Positions 17,787-26,204 of a stretch of 64,000 nucleotides of DNA are shown piece by piece (positions within the stretch are counted from its first letter, which is position 1; every line of letters begins with the position of its first letter). A model generated the notes under the pieces. The model was not told the origin of the DNA. It worked only from the letters and a program-made list of their open reading frames with translations, and made no database searches. This stretch comes from Verrucomicrobiota bacterium. GTDB lineage: Bacteria > Verrucomicrobiota > Verrucomicrobiia > Limisphaerales > UBA1319. The stretch is taken from NCBI GenBank assembly GCA_022711435.1, contig JAKLFB010000010.1, forward strand, positions 92,352 to 156,351, given 5' to 3'. A program made the position numbers and the translations under genes.

Positions 17787-19333
17787 TAAGATGCCCGGCC
17801 GGGCCCGACTGCACAACCCCCATCGCCGCTGGCGTGGCGGGCCCTGCCCCGAGCCCACTCCCGCAGCCGGCGGATCGGCTCGTCCATCGTTCGCGCCAGG
17901 CAGACGGTCTGCCGCATCGCCTCGAGCACGTCCTCGCTCGTCACCTCCCGCCCCCCGTCATACGCGTCATACAAGGCGCTGATCACCGCCTGCTCGATCT
18001 CGGCGCCGCTGTATTCGATCGAGGCCGCAGCCAGATCCTCGATCCGATACCCGCCCGGATCCCTCCCCCGCCGCGCGAGGTGGATCCGGAAGATCTCCTC
18101 CCGCTCCTGCGCCGACGGCAGGTCCACGAAGAAGATCTCGTCCAGCCGCCCCTTTCTCAGAAGCTCCGGCGGCAGCGGCGACAGATCGTTGGCCGTGCAG
18201 ATCACGAAGACCGGCGCGCTCTTCTCCGACAGCCAGGTCAGAAACGTCCCGAACACCCGGGCCGTGGTCCCTGCATCCGTCCAGCTCGATCCCTGGACGC
18301 CCGTCAGCGCCTTGTCGATCTCATCCACCCACAACACGGCCGGCGCCACCGACTCCGCCACCGCGATCGCCCGCCGGACGTTTTCCTCCGATGATCCCAC
18401 GAGGCTGCCGAACATCCGTCCCATGTCGAACCGCAGCAGCGGCAGTTCCCAGAAGCTCGCCACCGCTTTCGCGCAGAGGCTCTTGCCGCATCCCTGCACC
18501 CCGAGCAGCAGCACCCCCCTCGGCGCCGGCAGCCCGAACGCCTGCGCCTCCCGGCCAAAGGCCGCCCGGCGCTTCCGGAACCACTCCTTCAATGCCTTCA
18601 GCCCACCCACCTCGGCGAGCGTTTCCTCCGGAGGGCAATACTCGAGCAAGCCGTTTTTCCGGATGATCTGCTGCTTCTCGGCCAGGACCTCCCGGATGCT
18701 GCCCGATCCCAGCTCCTCGTGCTTGACCAGCACCTTCGCCAGCACGTTCTCGGCCTCCCCCAGGGTTAAGCCGCGAGCCGCCTGCAGCAGCCGCTCCCTC
18801 TCCTCCGCCCCCAGCCTCGTCTCCGCCGGCCGCATCTCGCCCACCTCCCGCTCGATCCGCCCCAGCAGCTCCTCCAGCTCCTCCCGGTCCGGCAGCGGCA
18901 GGCTCAGCGCCATCGCCTCCTTCTCCAGCTCGACCGGGATCTCCAGCACGGGCGAGACCACCACCACCGTCTTGTAGCTATGCTTGAGCTGCAGGGTGAT
19001 CTCCTTCAGCCGCCGAACCACCGGCGCGTGCGCCCGCGTCAGAAACGGATGCAGATCTTTGAACACGAAGATGGCGGGCTCGACCAGATCGATCACCTGA
19101 TCGAGCGCCGCCAGCGGCTCGCGCGTCGGCGACTGCCGCTGCGCCGCCGACTGGATCGATGCCCCCGCGGGCGCCAATCCCGTCGTCACGCTCCATTCAT
19201 AGAGCTTCTTGCGCCGCCGGTTGGCGACCTCCCGCAGCCCTTCCACCGCTCGCGCCTCTTCGCTCGTCACCAGATACAGCAGCGAATACCGCGCGCGGAT
19301 CAGGGTCTCGATCTCTGCCCATATCGCGTTCAT
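17786..19333 (-). CDS. AAA ATPase, Ycf46-like
   Basis: Protein of 515 residues with an N-terminal region typical of Ycf46-type ATPases (EIETLIRARYSLLYLVTSEE, FVFKDLHPFL) and a C-terminal AAA+ module: Walker A GVQGCGKS (278-285), Walker B VLWVDEID (333-340), sensor-1 VICTANDL and an arginine-finger region LRKGRLDEIFFVDLP, followed by an FtsH-like lid. Ycf46 is known from cyanobacteria, where it influences inorganic-carbon use; the role here is unknown. The stop codon TAG is formed by the TTA duplication of the MITE plus its first G and would also be TAG without the element. It starts 43 bases after the small gene upstream. Confidence 0.85.
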   Translation of the reverse strand: MNAIWAEIETLIRARYSLLYLVTSEEARAVEGLREVANRRRKKLYEWSVTTGLAPAGASIQSAAQRQSPTREPLAALDQVIDLVEPAIFVFKDLHPFLTRAHAPVVRRLKEITLQLKHSYKTVVVVSPVLEIPVELEKEAMALSLPLPDREELEELLGRIEREVGEMRPAETRLGAEERERLLQAARGLTLGEAENVLAKVLVKHEELGSGSIREVLAEKQQIIRKNGLLEYCPPEETLAEVGGLKALKEWFRKRRAAFGREAQAFGLPAPRGVLLLGVQGCGKSLCAKAVASFWELPLLRFDMGRMFGSLVGSSEENVRRAIAVAESVAPAVLWVDEIDKALTGVQGSSWTDAGTTARVFGTFLTWLSEKSAPVFVICTANDLSPLPPELLRKGRLDEIFFVDLPSAQEREEIFRIHLARRGRDPGGYRIEDLAAASIEYSGAEIEQAVISALYDAYDGGREVTSEDVLEAMRQTVCLARTMDEPIRRLREWARGRARHASGDGGCAVGPGRAS

Positions 19334-19376
19334 TCACCGGGTCTCCGCTCGAGCGGCAGCCGGCCGGCCCTGCCTC

Positions 19377-19634
19377 TCAGCCCCAGAACCTCCACCGCCG
19401 CCACCAGGGCCGCCGCAGCGGCGCCTCCCGGACGCTTGCCTGCAGCCGCTGCGCCACCCGCTCCGGCGGCGACACGCCCCGCGCATCCTCCCGCAGCAGC
19501 TCCTCGACCGATCCAAACTCGCGGCCAGCCGCCGCGGCGGACTGCTCGACGCCCTGATGCTCCTGCTCCGCCCGACCTGAGAGCCGGTGGCGAAGCGGCG
19601 CCGAGCCCGGCGCCTTGTCCATGTCCTCGTTCAT
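19377..19634 (-). CDS. Small protein coupled to ECF sigma factor (possible anti-sigma)
   Basis: Protein of 85 residues whose ATG overlaps the sigma factor stop (ATGA). It contains EFGSVEELLREDARGVSPPE, then RVAQRLQASVREAPLRRPWW and ends with a basic-aromatic tail. No membrane helix or zinc motif is present, so it is not a classic ZAS anti-sigma factor. Position alone suggests a regulator of the sigma factor; I do not recognise the family. The overlap and a codon pattern like its neighbours support it being real. Confidence 0.65.
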   Translation of the reverse strand: MNEDMDKAPGSAPLRHRLSGRAEQEHQGVEQSAAAAGREFGSVEELLREDARGVSPPERVAQRLQASVREAPLRRPWWRRWRFWG

Positions 19635-20203
19635 GCCGTCCGGGCAAATGCAGCCGCAAAAGCCTTCCGCGCCCGATACAGCTTGCCCCGCACCGCATCG
19701 GCGCTCTGGTCCGTCAGCCGCGCGATCGCCTCGTAGCTCATCTCCGCGTCGGCCAGCAGCAGCAGCGGGAGCCGATACTCGTCCGGCAACTGGTCCAGCG
19801 CCCGCTGAATCCGCTCGCCCAGTTCCTTCATCTCCAGGACCCGCAACGGCGACGGCCCGTCCGCCGCCGCCCCCGCCCACACGCTCTCGTCCGCGTTGCT
19901 CAGCACGTTCCGGTTCGCCCACCTCTGACGCACGTTCCGGCAGCTGTTGATCGTGATCCGGTAAAGCCACGTCCGCAGCGTCGATCGCCCCCGGAACTGG
20001 CCCAGATGACGATAGGCCTTCAGAAACACATCGTGCGTCACATCCTCCGCCTGCTCGGCGTTCCCCAGAAACCGCAAGGCCAAATAATACACATACCGGG
20101 AGTGGTCCTCATACATCCGGCCCAGCTCCGGCGGCTCCAGCCGAATCGGGGCCGGCTCGGCCCCTTCCGCATTGCGCTCGCTCTCGGCCATTTCCACGGG
20201 CAC
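19631..20203 (-). CDS. ECF-type sigma-70 factor
   Basis: Sigma factor of 190 residues with region 2 (EDHSRYVYYLALRFLGNAEQ, DVTHDVFLKAYRHL, RSTLRTWLYRI) and region 4 (LPDEYRLPLLLLADAEMSYE, AIARLTDQSADAVRGKLYRA). A GTG at 20203 gives 190 residues; an ATG at 20191 gives 186. It heads the operon with the small protein, AAA ATPase, TPR proteins and PilT-like ATPase, which it may control. It is transcribed away from the large secreted protein gene, with 277 bases between them. Confidence 0.92.
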   Translation of the reverse strand: MPVEMAESERNAEGAEPAPIRLEPPELGRMYEDHSRYVYYLALRFLGNAEQAEDVTHDVFLKAYRHLGQFRGRSTLRTWLYRITINSCRNVRQRWANRNVLSNADESVWAGAAADGPSPLRVLEMKELGERIQRALDQLPDEYRLPLLLLADAEMSYEAIARLTDQSADAVRGKLYRARKAFAAAFARTA

Positions 20204-20480
20204 GAATCTGGTTCATTAGACCCGTTCGCCCCCCTCTTGTCACGAGCGAAACCGCCCCGGCGCAGCCCTTCCGAAGACCGGCCCGGCCCCGCACCCGCCC
20301 TAGGCCGCGTTTTTTCCTGGATTTTCCCCGCGGACTTGTCCTATGTTTCCAGGCAAGCACTCGGAATCGAGATCTCGGCATTCGTTCGCTGACCATATCC
20401 ACCGGATACGAGGCATGGAATGAGCCCGTCGCCCGCCAGGTCATGACTTGGATCCATAACGCACTGAGCCATCACCCACC

Positions 20481-23400
20481 ATGAGCACCATGAGCACACA
20501 CAATTCCATCGCCCAAGTGTTTCGCGCATGCCTTGGGGCGACCCTCGCCTCCGCGGCGGCACTCGGCGGCCCGGCTGTCCTGCTGTTCGAGGATGATTTC
20601 GACCGGGGGATTCCGGGGTGGACGGCGGTCCAGCCCGCAGGCACTTACATCGACGGCCCCATGCGGTGGCAATACGACATCGTCACCGGCGCGTTCATCG
20701 AGCAGAGCAACATCTACACCGACGCTTCGACCGTGGCGCCGAGCGCGACGGCGGTGATGTTGATCAACGATACCGTCACCGGCCCGGCGTTCAGTTTCAA
20801 GGCGCGCCTGATCGCCGGGGACGACGATGCGTTCGGCTTGATCTTCGGATATCAGGACCCGACGAATTTCTACCGGGTGACGTTCACGCGGCAGGTGCGC
20901 ACCGCGGTGGGCTTCCCCTGGAACGGATGGAACGTCGACCGGAAGGTCAATGGGGTGGCCACACCGCTGTTTGGCGACGGGACGCCCTCGCACATCCCCT
21001 CCTTCGTCAACCACCAGTACGTGCCGTTCGATGTCACGATCGCCGTCAGCGGCGCCAACCTCCTGACGCTGACCGTCGTCGAGGATCCCGACAATGCGCC
21101 TGTCGCATTCCCGCTGGTCCAGGCGCAGCCGCTGCCCGGCCCGGCTCAGGGCCAGGTCGGCCTCATGACCTGGGGCATGAGCGGCACGTTGGTGCGCGGA
21201 TTTCGTGCGATGAATCCAACCCTCGAACCCGTCGGGCTGGCGGGCAATCCGAATGCGCTGACGAACTGGACCGCGCTCGTCACCCCTCGCGCCGACGGGT
21301 CCGGATACGATCCCGCGGGCGCCAACGGCGGCATCCCCATCTGGTCGCTGGCTCTGGGCGCCAGCGGGCCCTTCGGCACGCTCCACGAAAACAGCGATTC
21401 CCTCGGCGGCAACACCACCGACGCCAGGGCTGACTTTCCGGCAGCCACGGTGGTCGCAGGCGATCCGTCCTGGTCCAACTACGTTTACACCGCCCGGCTC
21501 ATCCCCGCCGACGACGACGGCTTCGGCATCGTCCTCCGATATCAGGACCCGCTCAATTTTTATCGGATCGCGCTCCGGGCTCAGAGCTCAGGCTCGGGTA
21601 TTCGCCGCGGCCTGTCCGTTCAGAAAGTGGTGGGCGGTGTGTGGGAAGAGATCTTTTACGAAACCGCACCCCAGTTTGCGCCCCCTGCCAACGTGCCCTG
21701 CGATGTCACCGCCGTGGTGGTGGGCGACCGGCTGCAAATCCAGATCGTCGCCAACCCGCTGGGCGCCGCCCAAGTCTATTCCTACGGGCCATTCGACATC
21801 ACCGGCGCCACGCTCGCCACCGGCAGGATCGGCGTGTTCAGCTGGGCCATGTCCCGCCTCGAAACCGATTTCGTGCGGGTCTACGGCATCGATGGCCTGC
21901 CTTTTCAGATCACGTCCCTTTACGGCAATCCGGAGCCGGCGCCGGGCCTCTACGGCTACCCCGCCGGTTCTTCGGTGACCGCCTCCGTGCCGAGCCCGTT
22001 CGAGCAGTATCCCGGTGTGCGCCGGATCTCGACCGGCTGGACGGGCGCCGGATCCGCGCCGCCCAGCGGGACGGAATCGCAAGTCACTTTCACCATCAAC
22101 AGCATCTCGTCGATCGTCTGGAACTGGCGCACCGAGTTGCGCCTGGCCGCCACTGCGGGCCCCGGAGGCACGGTCAGCGCTCCCACCGCCGAATGGCTGC
22201 CTGAAGGGACGAACATCGTGGTCACCGCAATCCCGAGCGCCGGATTCCTCTTTGCCGGCTGGTCCGGAGATTTCGCGTCCTCCGTCCCCACCCTCGATCT
22301 CATCATGAGTCGCCCCTACACCCTGGCCGCCCGGTTCGAGGCCGACAGCGACGGCGACACCCTGCCCGACTTGTGGGAGCAGGCCAACTTCACCAGCCTG
22401 GCCCCGCTGCCCGGCGACGACCCCGACCACGACGGCAAAAGCAATCTCGCCGAATACCAGAATGGCACCGATCCGAACTTTGCCGAAGCGCTGATCGTCT
22501 CCGACAGCCTCGATTCCCGGTGGGTGAACGTCCAGCGCGACCCGAGCCTGCCCGGCCAGCTGATCGTCAGGGACTTCGGCGGCGGCTTCCGCGGGGTGTG
22601 GGAAAACAGCAACGATTACCGCAGCGCCAACGATACCAACTATTTCGGAACCAACGCCGTCGATAACGTCAGCTTCGAAGGCCCGCGCATCGTCATCCGC
22701 ACCAACATCTGGAACCCCGATTGGACCAACTTCACCGCCGAAGCCACCTTCAGCGTTGGCGACAACGACGGCAACTGCCTCTACTTCCGCTACCGGGACG
22801 AGATGAACTGGTATCGCGTGACCATTTGCGGCGAGAACAACAACGCGGTCTGGCGTGCGCCGTTCGGCGTCAGCGTCCAGAAGCGGTCGAACGGCATGTT
22901 CAGCCAGATGGCCGTCGATCCCTCGATTGCCACCGATCCGACCGATGTCGGCTGGTACAAGCGGATCCGCATCACGGTGACCGCTGCCGGCCCCGACTTC
23001 GAAGTCCGGGTTGTCGGCTGGAGCGCGGCCTTAAACGACTGGGAGCTCGGCAACGAACACTTCCTCCCATTCTGGGATCCCGACCATGCCTACGGGCGCG
23101 TCGGGGTTGGCCTCTGGGGCCAGCAAGGAGGCGCTACCGCCACCGCCACCAACCCGGTCGATGCCGGTGTCCTGATCGAGGATGTCATCGTCAAGGTGGC
23201 CAACCAGGAGGTGTTCCGCGAGGATTGGGAGGCCGTCCCGCTGGCGGCCCAGATCCCGGCGGGCTGGGAGAACCCGCCCGGCGACGCCGCCCCCGCCTCT
23301 TCGTGGCAGGTGACCGCGCACGGCACCATCCTGCAGACGTCCGACTATGGCCTCCCGACAACCGGCACCTCCGTTCAGCCGCGGGCTGATGCCGATGGGA

Positions 23401-24065
23401 CGGCCTTGCTCTCCCCTGCCCTCGCCGCCCCCTATTACTGCCTCGAGATCGGGTTCCACCCCTTCGACGACGACGGCATCGGGTTCCTTTACGATTACGA
23501 GGACACCAACAATTACTCGCGCGTCCTGTTTGTCAGCCAGGCAACCGCCGACGGCCGCGTCCCCCAGGGCGTGAACGTCAGCCGCAAGATCGATGGCGCC
23601 TGGTCCGATCTGTTCCTGGGCGACACCAACTTCATCTACCAGATCGGCAGCCCGTTCGGCATCACGTTCGCCAACAACAACGGCCAGTGCACGCTCACCG
23701 CGCGGCCGCTCGATGACCCTGCCGCCGTCCGGACCTGGAGCTGGGCAGGCGCGCCCGGCATTGCCACCAACCGGTTCGGCCTGGCTTGCTGGGGCGAGAC
23801 GGACGCGCATTTCCTCTACGCCCGCGCCAGCAGCCTGCCCGTTCGAGAGCCCGCCGGGGACCTCAAGATCGCCCGGGTCTGGCTCGAAGGCGCCACGCTC
23901 CACCTCGAGATCGAGAACCCCGGCGGGGGCGCCTATGCGGTGGAGCGCTCGCCCACCCTGCTGCCCGGTTCATGGTCGGACGCCGCAACGGGCCAGACCG
24001 GCGCCCAGTGGTCGACGCCGATCGTCACAGGCGCAGGGGCGGAGTTCTTCCGGCTGCGGCGGTAG
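20481..24065 (+). CDS. Giant secreted protein with repeated ConA-like modules
   Basis: Exported protein of 1194 residues with a signal peptide (about 1-31). Modules in order: two ConA/LamG-like units (about 36-240 and 247-475), each with FEDDFDRG- or DPTNFYRV-type signatures; an InlB-like repeat (GGTVSAPTAEWLPEG, FLFAGWSGDF, about 550-620); a thrombospondin-3-like calcium loop (DSDGDTLPDLWE, DPDHDGKSNLAEYQNGTDPN, about 622-668); two more ConA-like units (about 670-905 and 910-1130); and a small C-terminal module ending EFFRLRR. Likely binds polysaccharide or surfaces. Residues 34-665 are paralogous to the protein at 26205. A pseudopilin gene follows after 12 bases. Confidence 0.85.
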   Translation: MSTMSTHNSIAQVFRACLGATLASAAALGGPAVLLFEDDFDRGIPGWTAVQPAGTYIDGPMRWQYDIVTGAFIEQSNIYTDASTVAPSATAVMLINDTVTGPAFSFKARLIAGDDDAFGLIFGYQDPTNFYRVTFTRQVRTAVGFPWNGWNVDRKVNGVATPLFGDGTPSHIPSFVNHQYVPFDVTIAVSGANLLTLTVVEDPDNAPVAFPLVQAQPLPGPAQGQVGLMTWGMSGTLVRGFRAMNPTLEPVGLAGNPNALTNWTALVTPRADGSGYDPAGANGGIPIWSLALGASGPFGTLHENSDSLGGNTTDARADFPAATVVAGDPSWSNYVYTARLIPADDDGFGIVLRYQDPLNFYRIALRAQSSGSGIRRGLSVQKVVGGVWEEIFYETAPQFAPPANVPCDVTAVVVGDRLQIQIVANPLGAAQVYSYGPFDITGATLATGRIGVFSWAMSRLETDFVRVYGIDGLPFQITSLYGNPEPAPGLYGYPAGSSVTASVPSPFEQYPGVRRISTGWTGAGSAPPSGTESQVTFTINSISSIVWNWRTELRLAATAGPGGTVSAPTAEWLPEGTNIVVTAIPSAGFLFAGWSGDFASSVPTLDLIMSRPYTLAARFEADSDGDTLPDLWEQANFTSLAPLPGDDPDHDGKSNLAEYQNGTDPNFAEALIVSDSLDSRWVNVQRDPSLPGQLIVRDFGGGFRGVWENSNDYRSANDTNYFGTNAVDNVSFEGPRIVIRTNIWNPDWTNFTAEATFSVGDNDGNCLYFRYRDEMNWYRVTICGENNNAVWRAPFGVSVQKRSNGMFSQMAVDPSIATDPTDVGWYKRIRITVTAAGPDFEVRVVGWSAALNDWELGNEHFLPFWDPDHAYGRVGVGLWGQQGGATATATNPVDAGVLIEDVIVKVANQEVFREDWEAVPLAAQIPAGWENPPGDAAPASSWQVTAHGTILQTSDYGLPTTGTSVQPRADADGTALLSPALAAPYYCLEIGFHPFDDDGIGFLYDYEDTNNYSRVLFVSQATADGRVPQGVNVSRKIDGAWSDLFLGDTNFIYQIGSPFGITFANNNGQCTLTARPLDDPAAVRTWSWAGAPGIATNRFGLACWGETDAHFLYARASSLPVREPAGDLKIARVWLEGATLHLEIENPGGGAYAVERSPTLLPGSWSDAATGQTGAQWSTPIVTGAGAEFFRLRR

Positions 24066-24077
24066 ATCCAGCTCGCT

Positions 24078-24761
24078 ATGAACCGGCGTGGCTTCACCCT
24101 GATCGAGCTGCTGGTGGTGATCGCGATCATCGCGATCCTCGCCAGCATGCTCCTGCCGGCCTTGTCCAAGGCCGCGGAGCGATCCCGGCGCATCGGCTGC
24201 CAGAACAACACCCGCCAGATCATGTTCGCGGCCTATCTCTACAGCGAGGATTATCCCGGCTACTATTACAACACGGCCTCGATTGGCAGCGACGAGGCCC
24301 CGCTGTCGTTCTACCCCCGCTACCTGCCCACGCCCAAGTCCTTCGTTTGCCCCAGCACCCGCAACGTCGTCCGCGAAAACGTCAAGGACCGCAACGGCAA
24401 GCTCCTCGATCTCGAAACCACCGCTCACGGCGACCGCAACCACAACAAGGGCGGCCACAGCTACGAGTTCTTCGGGTTCTTCGAGCGCGGCGACCGCCAC
24501 AACGTCCGGAAAAGCCCCCAGACGACCGCCTTCGCCCCCACCAAAATCGTCATCGTTCTGGACGCCGACGACGACCTCTCCTACGTGGCCAACGACGCCA
24601 ACAACTCGCCAGACCCGATCAACAACCACACCGAGAAAGGCTGGAACTGGGGGTTCGTGGACGGCCATGCGGAGTGGGTGGCCGGCCGCCGGACCTCGGA
24701 CGCGCTCCACGAGAGCTGGATGACCTCCGGCGTCGGAACCAAACCCTACGGGCAACGGTAA
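24078..24761 (+). CDS. Pseudopilin with N-terminal methylation motif and H-X9-DG box
   Basis: Type II secretion-like pseudopilin of 227 residues. [20 protein letters not shown] is the prepilin peptidase and methylation motif, with cleavage after Gly5 and Glu at +5 of the mature chain. The C-terminal part carries the H-x9-DG pattern ([17 protein letters not shown]) seen in the many verrucomicrobial and planctomycetal proteins of this class. It directly follows the ConA-repeat protein and is probably cotranscribed with it. Its role is unknown; such proteins are often numerous and lie next to secreted proteins. Confidence 0.88.
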   Translation: MNRRGFTLIELLVVIAIIAILASMLLPALSKAAERSRRIGCQNNTRQIMFAAYLYSEDYPGYYYNTASIGSDEAPLSFYPRYLPTPKSFVCPSTRNVVRENVKDRNGKLLDLETTAHGDRNHNKGGHSYEFFGFFERGDRHNVRKSPQTTAFAPTKIVIVLDADDDLSYVANDANNSPDPINNHTEKGWNWGFVDGHAEWVAGRRTSDALHESWMTSGVGTKPYGQR

Positions 24762-24771
24762 CCCCAGCCTC

Positions 24772-25935
24772 TCAATCGAGCGGATATTCATCATCCCAAA
24801 GCTGCCGGAGAAAGGACTGCCAGGGCATGATTTCGATGCCGTCTTCGGTCTTGCGCATGCGAGGAGCGCGGCTGACCAGAATCAGCCGCTTCGATTTCTG
24901 TTCGTCCCGCCAGGCCCGAAGACCCCTGAGGTGATCGCTGGTCGGATTCTCGGTGGACTTCACCTCGATGGCCACGGCGCCGTCGGCCAAGACGAAATCC
25001 ACCTCGAAGCCCGACGACGTCCGCCAATAGGCGATCGGATACCGGTTTCGCCGATAGCCGGCGTGGGCCCGGATTTCCATGAAGAGAAAGTGCTCGAAGG
25101 CAGCGCCGAACTCGGCCGAGCCCGGCCTCATTGCGCCGCGCCGAGCGAGATCGTTAACGACACCCACATCGAAGAAGAAGAAGCGCGGGGACTCGACAAC
25201 CCGGCGCTTCACCCGCTTGCGCCATGCCGGAACCCAGCAGCCAATGAGAGTATCGGTCAGGATCTCAAAGTAGCCGCGGATACTGGGCATCGACAGGCCC
25301 ACATCGCGGGCGATGCTCGAGAAATTGACCACCTGGCCGTTCGCCAGCGAGGCAACCTCGAGGAAGCGCTGAAATGCGGGCAGGTTTCGGGTTATCGATT
25401 CTGCCAGGATTTCCTCGCGCAAGTATTCACCGAGATAGGTATCGAGGAGCGGGATTGGATCCTCGGCTACATAATGAGGGGGCAGAAGTCCGTGGTTCAA
25501 AGCTCGTTCCAGGGAGAAATCGGGAATCTCGGCGCTGGTCAGCGGAAACAGCTCAAGCCGTGCCGCGCGCCCGCCCAAGAGGTTTCCACCGCCGCGAATC
25601 AGCTTGCGCGCGCTCGATCCACACAAGATGAACTGCAGGCCCTCCCGACTCATCAGGGAATGCACCTCGTCCAGCAACTCCGGGAGCTTCTGGACTTCGT
25701 CGATGATGACGGGGCCAGGCCGCTTGCCGCCAGCCAGCGCCCAGGCCGCGCATTCCTCCCGCAACAAGCCGGGATTTGCGGACAACCGTCGGAACTCGGC
25801 GGCCCGCAGCAGATCATAGTAAGGTGCGTTCGGCAGCCGGGCCCGTAAAAGCGTGCTCTTGCCGGTTTGGCGAGGCCCCCACAGGAAGCAACTTTGCGGC
25901 GGGTGTCGGTCAAGGTTCAGGATGCGATCAAACAT
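24772..25935 (-). CDS. AAA ATPase with DUF4143 domain
   Basis: Protein of 387 residues. The N-terminal ATPase has Walker A GPRQTGKS (about 20-27), Walker B PVIIDEVQKLPELLDEVHSL and sensor FILCGSSARKL; the C-terminal DUF4143 region (about 200-350) contains FFFFDVGVVNDLARRG and a nuclease-like fold end with EVDFVLADGAVAIEVKSTEN. This is a common, horizontally mobile family of unknown function. It converges with the pseudopilin gene (10-base gap) and starts just downstream of a strikingly AT-rich stretch carrying a good promoter, unlike the GC-rich neighbours, which suggests acquisition. Confidence 0.88.
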   Translation of the reverse strand: MFDRILNLDRHPPQSCFLWGPRQTGKSTLLRARLPNAPYYDLLRAAEFRRLSANPGLLREECAAWALAGGKRPGPVIIDEVQKLPELLDEVHSLMSREGLQFILCGSSARKLIRGGGNLLGGRAARLELFPLTSAEIPDFSLERALNHGLLPPHYVAEDPIPLLDTYLGEYLREEILAESITRNLPAFQRFLEVASLANGQVVNFSSIARDVGLSMPSIRGYFEILTDTLIGCWVPAWRKRVKRRVVESPRFFFFDVGVVNDLARRGAMRPGSAEFGAAFEHFLFMEIRAHAGYRRNRYPIAYWRTSSGFEVDFVLADGAVAIEVKSTENPTSDHLRGLRAWRDEQKSKRLILVSRAPRMRKTEDGIEIMPWQSFLRQLWDDEYPLD

Positions 25936-25988
25936 GTGAATCTAAATATTACATTTATATTTGCATGTATATTATAATACCTTTCTTC

Positions 25989-26017
25989 TATTTACATATT
26001 ATTCTGTCATGTGTCAA
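25989..26017 (-). promoter_or_regulatory. Sigma-70-like promoter for the DUF4143 ATPase gene
   Basis: On the minus strand TTGACA (26012-26017) is followed after 17 bases by TAAATA (25989-25994), 53 bases before the ATG. A TATAAT also occurs slightly downstream. The segment 25936-26020 is far richer in A and T than the rest of the region. Confidence 0.55.
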
Positions 26018-26204
26018 GAGCCGGTTTGCGAGGTTCTTGACGGTTTAGACCCGCGAGCCCCGCCTCGGATCCGGGCCGGAGCCCCTCCGGCAGCAAAATC
26101 GAATTGCGAATCCTGCTCACAAGGGTGATCCTGGCCGAATACCAACGGCGGCAGCATGGCGGAATCAGGGCACCGCCCATGGTCGAGCCAGAGGCGACAA
26201 ATAC

